A stretch of DNA of 6,799 nt from an uncultured Oscillospiraceae bacterium (lineage in GTDB: Bacteria > Bacillota > Clostridia > Oscillospirales > Ruminococcaceae), in the NCBI GenBank assembly GCA_900555435.1, contig USLH01000123.1:1-6799 (forward strand), written 5' to 3'. Below, in pieces: positions 1 through 4,839 of the stretch. The notes below the pieces were generated by a model. That model had not been told where the DNA came from. It was given only the letters and a program-made list of their open reading frames with translations, and searched no databases. The translations under genes and the position numbers were made by a program. Numbering within the stretch: position 1 is the stretch's first letter; the number at the start of each line of letters is the position of its first letter.

Positions 1-32
1 GTCGAATGGGGCGGAACCTGTGTAGAATATTA

Positions 33-69
33 AAGAAAGGAAGCCCCCTTTTTGTGGGCTTCCTTTCTT
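33..69. terminator. Bidirectional hairpin terminator closing the minus-strand accessory operon
   Basis: A perfect 14-bp stem pairs 33-46 with 56-69 around a 9-nt loop. Read on the minus strand, it lies about 28 bases after the acyltransferase stop codon and is followed by a short T/A stretch (TTTAATATT). The mirrored A/T ends also suit termination of a plus-strand transcript entering from the left. The stem is directly seen; its function is inferred from shape and position. Confidence 0.85.
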
Positions 70-79
70 ATTTACTCCA
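68..79. repeat. 12-bp direct repeat, left copy
   Basis: TTATTTACTCCA is identical to positions 866-877. On the minus strand it reads TGGAGTAAATAA, which in the right copy encodes the last residues and stop (W-S-K-stop) of the HTH/coiled-coil gene. On the minus strand, both copies are also preceded by GAGCCG, 8 bases before the repeat here and 4 bases before it in the right copy. The two copies bracket the broken acyltransferase gene. Confidence 0.7.
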
Positions 80-97
80 CCGATCAACGGCTCAATA

Positions 98-849
98 TTA
101 AAAAATCTCGGAAACCAAGAACGCTACAACATAGCAGATCGGTTGGTGTATCATGTAAATAATAAGCGAATGTTTCCCTAAAAAGTTAATACCTGGAACT
201 TTCCCTTTTCCAAATAGCCGGTTAATCAGCCCCTTTCCCTGTAAGAAACTGTACAGGAAATATCCTGTTGCAAATAAGAAAATCCATGGGAGCAACGGAA
301 AATAGTCGGTAGATGAAAAGCCAGCTTGCGGAAATCCAATATAAGCTAATACCGATTTCAACCATGTAACATTCATCAAATTATCAGATAGTTGGATAGG
401 GTCTTGCTTCGTCCAACTTCTGAGAATGAGGAATAGCACAAAACTAACGCTTACCCCCCCCCAGCCGGGATTTTTTTCAGAACCTTATCCAGTAAAATCC
501 ATATCAAAATACAGCTGCCAATAAGCGTTAGAACACCGTAGCGCACCCGATCATTGGGAAGAACTATGGCGGTAACGAGCGAAACGACCACACCACCACC
601 AAACGCCCACAATCCCCTTTTCATGTGTTTTTTTCCTAAATGCCAGCTGAACCCAGCCAGCAAAATAAAAGTCCAGCAAATGGATTGCTGCCAAATATAG
701 GCACCGTGGGACTTATACCATGGAATATCTGCATTATACAGATAAACTAAATCCCATAAGAAATGATACGAAATCATTTCAATAATGGTTATACCTCTTA
801 TCAAATCAATAAACGGTAAACGCTGCTTTATTTGCGTTGTTTCCAGCAA
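98..849 (-). pseudogene. DUF1624 / heparan-alpha-glucosaminide N-acetyltransferase-like membrane acyltransferase, frameshifted
   Basis: This is a multi-pass membrane protein of the DUF1624 (COG3503) acyltransferase type, a family thought to move acyl groups onto sugars at the membrane; its substrate here is unknown. The N-terminal half (849-451, 132 residues) has the family opening FIDLIRGITIIEMISYHFLWDL with H29, then IWQQSICWTFILLAGF and VLTLIGSCILIWILLD. It stops at TAA right after a run of nine G. The C-terminal half (439-98, 113 residues) continues in another frame with STDYFPLLPWIFLFATGYFLY and FLGKHSLIIYMIHQP. Ten or seven G would restore one frame of about 250 residues, so this is one gene, not two. 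The start is TTG at 849, with AAGGGGTG (865-858) eight bases upstream; the ATG at 857 is out of frame and too close to that site. It directly follows the HTH gene's stop and is probably co-transcribed with it. A sequencing error, a dead gene or phase variation would all look like this. Confidence 0.85.
454..462 (-). repeat. Nine-G homopolymer tract (C9 on plus) causing the acyltransferase frameshift
   Basis: On the minus strand the gene reads GCT, nine G, then TAAGCG. With nine G the frame hits TAA immediately. One extra G, or two fewer, leads into GTA-AGC-GTT-AGT-TTT and the family-like C-terminal half. The tract sits exactly where the homologous reading frame switches. Confidence 0.9.
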
Positions 850-857
850 AATTTCAT

Positions 858-865
858 CACCCCTT
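858..865 (-). promoter_or_regulatory. Shine-Dalgarno site selecting a TTG start for the acyltransferase
   Basis: AAGGGGTG on the minus strand begins directly after the upstream gene's TAA (868-866) and lies eight bases before TTG at 849. This spacing favours TTG over the nearby out-of-frame ATG at 857. The tight stop/SD/start packing suggests translational coupling. Confidence 0.6.
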
Positions 866-877
866 TTATTTACTCCA
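866..877. repeat. 12-bp direct repeat, right copy
   Basis: Identical to 68-79. Here it is the 3' end of the HTH/coiled-coil coding sequence, including its stop codon. Confidence 0.7.
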
Positions 878-1165
878 AAATCGGCTCCACCAGCTCCGGG
901 GCGGCTCTGCCGGAGCTACGCAATCCTCAGTCTGCTGCGGCTGCATCTGAGCAAGCTGTAAACGCTGCGCCTGATCTGCCAGTACCGCTATTCTCTCGGC
1001 CTGTTCCCGGCTGTGCTGCCGTTCCTTGGATAGCTCCGCTTGTAGTGCTGCTATCTGTTCATTCTTCGCTTGCAGCTCCCTTTCCAATATCTCATAAAGG
1101 CGGTTTTGACCGTCAACGGTTGTCGCCAACCCCTGTAAACCGGTTGATAGCGGTTCACGCTTCAT
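866..1165 (-). CDS. HTH/coiled-coil plasmid- or ICE-type DNA-binding protein, N-terminally truncated
   Basis: From ATG 1165 this gives 99 residues: a linker (LSTGLQGLATTVDGQNRLY), a long charged heptad-like coiled coil (about residues 25-70, rich in E, Q, A, L and R), and a tryptophan-rich end, SWWSRFWSK. This layout matches the C-terminal part of plasmid and conjugative-element proteins with an N-terminal HTH, a coiled coil and a W-W-x-x-F tail (DUF536-like). The same frame stays open upstream to 1213 and reads SVREIGISKQAVFKKM, which is helix-turn-helix sequence, then meets TGA at 1216-1214 with no ATG, GTG or TTG. ATG 1165 has no Shine-Dalgarno site and would omit the HTH. The gene therefore appears cut at its 5' end and is probably a remnant. 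It is followed without a gap by the acyltransferase Shine-Dalgarno site. The family assignment rests on remembered motif similarity. Confidence 0.55.
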   Translation of the reverse strand: MKREPLSTGLQGLATTVDGQNRLYEILERELQAKNEQIAALQAELSKERQHSREQAERIAVLADQAQRLQLAQMQPQQTEDCVAPAEPPRSWWSRFWSK

Positions 1166-1200
1166 TTTTTTGAAAACTGCTTGCTTAGAAATTCCGATTT

Positions 1201-1235
1201 CCCGAACCGATTTTCAGTATAACACACCCCGAACC
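1201..1235. repeat. Short direct repeats CCCGAACC flanking the -10 box
   Basis: CCCGAACC occurs at 1201-1208 and 1228-1235, starts 27 bases apart, on either side of the -10 hexamer of the minus-strand promoter. Such placement would suit an operator, but eight bases twice is weak evidence. Confidence 0.35.
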
Positions 1236-1244
1236 TGATAGCAA
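1216..1244 (-). promoter_or_regulatory. Minus-strand sigma-A-type promoter upstream of the HTH remnant
   Basis: TTGCTA (1244-1239), a 17-base spacer and TATACT (1221-1216) make a good sigma-A match. Transcription would begin near 1209, inside the region that still reads as HTH in the downstream frame. The promoter is thus too close to serve an intact version of that gene, which fits a truncation or fusion junction near 1214. Confidence 0.65.
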
Positions 1245-1281
1245 GCAGCCCATAAAAACAGTAACCTCCACCGACCGTTTC

Positions 1282-1341
1282 CCGGCGTTTTTTAATCCGT
1301 TTTACCGGAACTTCCCTCCTTCCGGTGTCAAAACGCCGGAT
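1282..1341. repeat. Nested and alternative inverted repeats in the ATPase upstream region
   Basis: An outer 10-bp perfect stem pairs 1282-1291 (CCGGCGTTTT) with 1330-1339. An inner 7-bp stem pairs 1304-1310 (ACCGGAA) with 1320-1326 around a 9-nt loop. The inner stem can instead be extended by 1298-1303 with 1330-1335, with a 3-base bulge at 1327-1329. That pairing uses the same right arm and so competes with the outer stem. No T-run follows on either strand in terminator position. It lies about 70 bases before the ATPase start. Function is unknown; it could be a structured leader or an intergenic palindrome. Confidence 0.6.
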
Positions 1342-1411
1342 CGGCGAATACCATGGAAGGAACGGAACCTGCTTGAAAATTGCCGCAAACCACCGTCTGG
1401 AGGGATCGGAA

Positions 1412-2506
1412 ATGAACGACCTGCACTTTTTTCTCGGGGCGAATACCCCCATCGGGTTCGTCTCCTTTTACGACGAGATCACAAAAACCACCCCGGATTC
1501 CCGGAACTTTCTCATCAAGGGAGGGCCTGGAACCGGAAAATCCTCCCTGATGAAGCGGATCCGGGAGGAATTTGCCCCTTCGGAGGACTTTCCGGAGTCC
1601 ATCCACTGCTCCTCCGACCCGGATTCCCTCGATGCCCTGATCCTGCCAAATGCAAAAACCGCTTTAGCGGATGCCACCCCGCCCCATGTCATCGAGCCCC
1701 AGTACCCCGGCGCCTGCGAAACGGTGGTGAACCTCTGCAGCTGCTGGGACGAAGACGCCCTGCAGAGCCGCCGAAAAGAGATCCTCACCCTTTCCCGACA
1801 GATCGCCGCCTGCCATCAGCAGTGCGTTCGCTTTTTAAGCGCCGCCCATTCCCTACTTTCCGACAACTACGTCTTCGCCCTCAACTGCTTAAACCCCAAA
1901 AAGATCGCAAAAACCGCCGCCGGCATCATAAGCCGGGAGTGCCGCCGGAAAAAGGACGGTTCCGCCGTCGAAAAGCGCCGGCTCTTAAGCGCCGTTACCC
2001 CCAAAGGCATCCTCTGCTTCACTGAAACGATCCGCACCCTCTGCCCACGGATCTATCTGATCAAGGATCCCTACGGCGCCGCCTCTAATCTCCTCCTCAC
2101 GGCCATCCGCTCGCTGCTGCTCCAGTACGACGTGACCCTTTACACTTGCTGGTGCCCTTTGAACCCCTACGGGAAGATCGACCACATTCTGGTGCCGGAG
2201 CTGGGGCTTGGCTTCGTCACCGCCGGAAGCAGTTTCCCGATGGAAGAATTCCCGGAGCCTTACCGGGTGGTCAGCTTCACCCGCTTCACCGATTTGGAAG
2301 AACTTTCCCGGAAAAAGCAGCGGCTCCGCTTCAACCGCCGGGCCGCCAACGAGATCTTAGACGCCGCCGCCCGCTCCCTGCGGAAAGCAAAGCTCCTCCA
2401 TGACGGGCTGGAGAAGATCTACACCTCCGCCATGGACTTTGACGCCTGCGAAGCCCTGACCGAACAGACCGCCGAAGCCCTTCGCCGCTGGAAAGATGCG
2501 TTATAA
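1412..2506 (+). CDS. PRK06851-like two-lobed P-loop ATPase of unknown function
   Basis: The 364-residue product resembles the PRK06851 group of clostridial and bacillar ATPases (about 360 residues), built from two similar P-loop halves; the biological role is not known. The first half has FFLGANTPIGFVSF, an intact Walker A GGPGTGKSS (37-45), IHCSSDPDSLDALILP (64-79) and ATPPHVIEPQYPGA (88-101). The second half repeats the layout: LLSAVTPKGILCF (191-203), then IKDPYGAASNLLL (217-229), where a Walker A should be, then HILVPELGLGFVTA (258-271). That second P-loop lacks the G-K-S/T core, so only the first lobe should bind nucleotide in the usual way. The start is ATG 1412, chosen because GGAGGG (1399-1404) lies seven bases upstream and the protein then begins at the family N-terminus. 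The open frame to GTG 1325 adds unrelated residues. It stands alone on the plus strand, convergent with the CNNM gene. Confidence 0.85.
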   Translation: MNDLHFFLGANTPIGFVSFYDEITKTTPDSRNFLIKGGPGTGKSSLMKRIREEFAPSEDFPESIHCSSDPDSLDALILPNAKTALADATPPHVIEPQYPGACETVVNLCSCWDEDALQSRRKEILTLSRQIAACHQQCVRFLSAAHSLLSDNYVFALNCLNPKKIAKTAAGIISRECRRKKDGSAVEKRRLLSAVTPKGILCFTETIRTLCPRIYLIKDPYGAASNLLLTAIRSLLLQYDVTLYTCWCPLNPYGKIDHILVPELGLGFVTAGSSFPMEEFPEPYRVVSFTRFTDLEELSRKKQRLRFNRRAANEILDAAARSLRKAKLLHDGLEKIYTSAMDFDACEALTEQTAEALRRWKDAL

Positions 2507-2546
2507 AAAACTCCCGGAGGATCCGAAGATCTTCCGGGAGTTTTTT
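2505..2546. terminator. Bidirectional terminator between convergent ATPase and CNNM genes
   Basis: A 19-bp stem pairs 2505-2523 with 2528-2546, with one G-U pair and a CGAA loop. It has six A on the left and six T on the right, so it works as an intrinsic terminator on both strands. It starts within the ATPase stop codon TAA (2504-2506) and its right arm enters the CNNM stop codon (2547-2545), so both genes end inside the hairpin. Confidence 0.95.
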
Positions 2547-3891
2547 ATTCTTCTTTTTCTTCCGGTTCGTCTGTGCTGAGCTTCTGGATCTTTACCTTTG
2601 CGACCCTTCGCTCCTCCACTTCCGCCACCGTGAACTGATAATCCTGATAGGTGAAGCCGGGGGTCTCACCCTCTTTGGGGATCCGCCCCAGCATATGGGT
2701 CATGAAGCCGCCTAAGGTGTCATAATCCTCGTCTTCCTCGAAGGGGATCTTCAAAAGCTCACTTAAGTCCTCCAGCTCCATGGTGCCTTCTACCAGATAC
2801 GTCCCATCGCCCAGATCCTGAACGGTCTTTTCCTCTTCGTCGTACTCGTCTTCGATCTCACCTACGATGGCCTCCAGGATGTCCTCCATGGTGATGATGC
2901 CTTCAGTGCCTCCGTATTCGTCCACCACCACGGCCATGGCAGTCTGGCTCTTTTTAAATTCCGCAAAAACGTTGCGGCATTTGGTGTGCTCCGGCACATA
3001 AAGCACGGGACGGATGAAGTCGGCAATGGTCAGGCTCCCCGGCGACTGCCGGTCCAGCAGACAGAGAAGATCCTTCACATGGATGAACCCTAAGATGTTA
3101 TCCAGATCCTTTTCGTAGACCGGGAGCCGCGAAAAGCCCTCGCTGGTGGCAAGCGCCACCACTTCGCTGACCTTGGCGTTTTTCTCCACAGCTGCGATCT
3201 CGGTGCGGTGGGTCATGACGTCGCCGACGGTGGTGTCGTCGAACTCGAAGATGTTGTTGATCATTTCCTTCTGGCTTTCCTCGATGAAGCCCATTTCGCT
3301 TCCCGTGTCCACCAGCATCCGGATCTCTTCCTCCGTGACCGTGTCCGCCGTCTTTCTGGGATCTGCCCCAAACAGACAGGCAAGCCCGGCAGAGATCCCC
3401 CGGATGGGCCCCACCAGAGGCATCAGAAACCACAGCACCCCAGGGTACAGCTTTGCTGCCTTATAACCGAAGCTCTCACAGTACCTTGAGCCCAAAAACT
3501 GCGGCAGCTTGATCCCAAGACTCACGAAAAGAAAGGTCAGCACCACGCCGCAGACGGCGGCGCTCCCCAGCAGCAGCGGATGGGAAAGGCTTTCCTCCTC
3601 CCGTCCGGAAAGCTCGGAAAAGAGCCGGTAAAGGGGTTCCACCGTTAAGATCATCGCCGGAATCTCCGCTAAGATCGTCGAAACGATAGCGGAAGTCCGG
3701 ATCCGGTCTGCAATGTCCGGAAGAGCCAGGCAGCGGGTGAGCTTTTCCGCCCGTTTGTCGCCGTTTTCCGTCCGTTCCTTCAGTTGTGCGTCATTGACGC
3801 CGATCATCGCCGAAGCGCTGGCCGCAAAAAAGCAGCTGAAAGCAAGAAAGAGCAAAGAGAGCAGCAAATACCACGATCGTCCGTCGTCCAA
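2545..3891 (-). CDS. CNNM/CorC (HlyC/TlyC) family membrane protein with CBS pair, degenerate membrane-domain motifs
   Basis: This family is linked to Mg2+ transport or efflux; 'hemolysin' is an old label. From TTG the product has 448 residues. It comprises a DUF21/CNNM membrane domain (about 1-177, with hydrophobic stretches near 7-29, 75-90, 106-130 and 150-175), two CBS domains (about 223-280, starting DVMTHRTEIAAVEKNAKVSEV, and 288-344, containing VDEYGGTEGIITMEDILE), and a C-terminal CorC_HlyC domain (about 358-438, with DYDTLGGFM and LGRIPKEGE). The cytosolic parts look intact. In the membrane part, family-typical SASETA reads AASASA (23-28), the GNN-type loop reads STILAE (71-76), and GE-x-LPK reads GIKLPQ (126-131). 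TTG 3891 was chosen because GGGAGG lies nine bases upstream and MDDGRSWYLLL matches the family start. ATG 3915 has no Shine-Dalgarno site and sits in a hairpin, but would add eight residues in frame. The gene has its own strong promoter. Confidence 0.93.
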   Translation of the reverse strand: MDDGRSWYLLLSLLFLAFSCFFAASASAMIGVNDAQLKERTENGDKRAEKLTRCLALPDIADRIRTSAIVSTILAEIPAMILTVEPLYRLFSELSGREEESLSHPLLLGSAAVCGVVLTFLFVSLGIKLPQFLGSRYCESFGYKAAKLYPGVLWFLMPLVGPIRGISAGLACLFGADPRKTADTVTEEEIRMLVDTGSEMGFIEESQKEMINNIFEFDDTTVGDVMTHRTEIAAVEKNAKVSEVVALATSEGFSRLPVYEKDLDNILGFIHVKDLLCLLDRQSPGSLTIADFIRPVLYVPEHTKCRNVFAEFKKSQTAMAVVVDEYGGTEGIITMEDILEAIVGEIEDEYDEEEKTVQDLGDGTYLVEGTMELEDLSELLKIPFEEDEDYDTLGGFMTHMLGRIPKEGETPGFTYQDYQFTVAEVEERRVAKVKIQKLSTDEPEEKEE

Positions 3892-3900
3892 GTTGTAAAA

Positions 3901-3906
3901 CCTCCC
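3901..3906 (-). promoter_or_regulatory. Shine-Dalgarno site supporting TTG 3891 as the CNNM start
   Basis: GGGAGG on the minus strand lies nine bases before TTG 3891 and downstream of the in-frame ATG 3915, which has no such site. It therefore decides the start in favour of TTG. Confidence 0.65.
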
Positions 3907-3913
3907 GTTTTTC

Positions 3914-3932
3914 ATCCGGTCTGTTCCCGGAT
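3914..3932 (-). promoter_or_regulatory. Small hairpin in the CNNM 5' leader
   Basis: ATCCGG (3932-3927) pairs with CCGGAT (3919-3914) around a 7-base loop on the minus strand, between the predicted transcription start (about 3938) and the Shine-Dalgarno site. It would bury part of the ATG at 3915. With only six pairs its role is uncertain. Confidence 0.4.
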
Positions 3933-3944
3933 ATTATCTCTTTT

Positions 3945-3973
3945 ATCATACCCGGTTTTCCGTATTTTGTCAA
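3945..3973 (-). promoter_or_regulatory. Near-consensus sigma-A promoter for the CNNM gene
   Basis: TTGACA (3973-3968) is a perfect -35 box, followed by a 17-base spacer and TATGAT (3950-3945), one base from the consensus -10. Transcription would start near 3938, leaving a leader of about 47 bases before TTG 3891. It lies in the gap after the deacetylase stop codon, so the CNNM gene can be expressed independently of recD2 and the deacetylase. Confidence 0.9.
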
Positions 3974-3988
3974 TGCAGATCCGTCATT

Positions 3989-4783
3989 TTATCCAAAGCA
4001 GATAGGATCCGTCTCCGACGTCAGCTTCTCGAAGCGGTACCCCAGCTCCCGATAATGGTCGATGAGCATAGAAACGCACTCCGCTGCCGTCGTCCGCAGG
4101 GCATCGTCATGAAGAAGCACCAGGATTCGTTCCTTTTCCCCGGCGGTCTTTACCACCGTCTCAAACATCTGCTCCGCCGGAGCAGGCGTCTCCCGGTCGT
4201 CTTTTGCGATGGCGTTCCAGTCAAACCAGACGACCCCCTTTTTCCGAAGCCGCTTTTTGATCTCCCGAAGGGTCTCCTTGGAAGCGTGGCGGTTGTTGCT
4301 CCCGCCCGGGAACCGGCAGATAGAAGGCCGCACCCCAACGGTTTCCTCCAGGTGGTCGGAAAGCCGTTCAAAATCCTTTAAGTAAGCGTCGGCGCTTTCG
4401 TAGATCTCCCCATACCGATGGGAATAGGAGTGGATCCCCAGGGCGTGCCCCTCATCGATGATCCGCTGATACAGCGCCTTCCCCCGCTCCGTGGTGGCAC
4501 CGATGACGAAAAAGGTGGCAGGGACCTCCTTTTCCTTCAGCACATCCAGAATCTCCCCCGTGACCGCCGAAGGGCCGTCGTCAAAGCTCAGATAGACCAC
4601 CTTTTCCCCGGCTTCTGGTTTTTTTTCGATGGTCTCCGCCGCCGAAGGCTCCATTTGAACCCCCTCCGGCCGGTTCAAAGCCCTGACCCCCATCGCCGCC
4701 AGGTTCCCAACGATCGCCGCAGCGATCCCCACGACTGCCAACCCGTAAAGAAGATTACGCAGCCGGAACGCTTTCACAAACAT
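3989..4783 (-). CDS. Membrane-anchored NodB-domain polysaccharide deacetylase (peptidoglycan/chitin type)
   Basis: Proteins of this family remove acetyl groups from N-acetyl sugars of cell-wall glycans, using a divalent metal, outside the membrane. The 264-residue product has a short basic N-terminus, one membrane segment (about 11-33) acting as an uncleaved signal anchor, a linker, and a NodB domain from about residue 60. All five motifs are visible: SFDDGPS (66-72, D68 catalytic and D69 metal-binding by family rule), HSYSH (118-122, metal-binding histidines), RFPGG (157-161), FDWN (187-190) and LLHDD (223-227). GGSNNRHASK after motif 3 and the compact length suit the PgdA-like group of Clostridia. 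ATG 4783 has AAGGAGGGG (4800-4792) eight bases upstream. It follows recD2 by 57 bases with no clear promoter or terminator between them, so co-transcription is likely. The exact glycan substrate cannot be read from sequence. Confidence 0.95.
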   Translation of the reverse strand: MFVKAFRLRNLLYGLAVVGIAAAIVGNLAAMGVRALNRPEGVQMEPSAAETIEKKPEAGEKVVYLSFDDGPSAVTGEILDVLKEKEVPATFFVIGATTERGKALYQRIIDEGHALGIHSYSHRYGEIYESADAYLKDFERLSDHLEETVGVRPSICRFPGGSNNRHASKETLREIKKRLRKKGVVWFDWNAIAKDDRETPAPAEQMFETVVKTAGEKERILVLLHDDALRTTAAECVSMLIDHYRELGYRFEKLTSETDPICFG

Positions 4784-4839
4784 CCGATTCTCCCCTCCTT
4801 ACAGACTTTGTTTCCAGTCTATGCGAAAGGGAGCTTGTT

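Noticed and set aside
98..439. Treating the C-terminal acyltransferase piece as an independent small gene starting at GTG 439
   Set aside because: It has no Shine-Dalgarno site and begins in the middle of a membrane segment, and its sequence is the direct continuation of the upstream half across the G9 tract.
832..1173. Plus-strand open frame opposite the HTH/coiled-coil gene
   Set aside because: Its composition (runs of A, P, S and R) is typical of an antisense shadow. The minus frame shows HTH and coiled-coil signatures instead.
1218..1223. TATAAC on the plus strand as the ATPase promoter -10
   Set aside because: No acceptable -35 box lies 16-18 bases upstream. The same bases fit the minus-strand promoter much better. 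The ATPase promoter was not identified.
1325..1411. N-terminal extension of the ATPase to GTG 1325
   Set aside because: The extra 29 residues cover the inverted-repeat leader and lack family similarity. ATG 1412 has a strong, well-spaced GGAGGG.
1162..1452. Open minus-strand frame of 96 codons overlapping the ATPase start and HTH region
   Set aside because: It runs antisense through the ATPase N-terminus and out of frame across the HTH sequence, with no recognisable domain and no Shine-Dalgarno site at its start.
2545..3891. Calling the CNNM protein a hemolysin
   Set aside because: The HlyC/TlyC name is historical. The domain order (DUF21, CBS pair, CorC_HlyC) is that of a cation-transport-related family, and nothing suggests a toxin.
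4801..4824. AGACT...AGTCT inverted repeat between recD2 and the deacetylase as a terminator
   Set aside because: Only five base pairs and no T-run. It is too weak to end transcription, so the two genes are treated as an operon.
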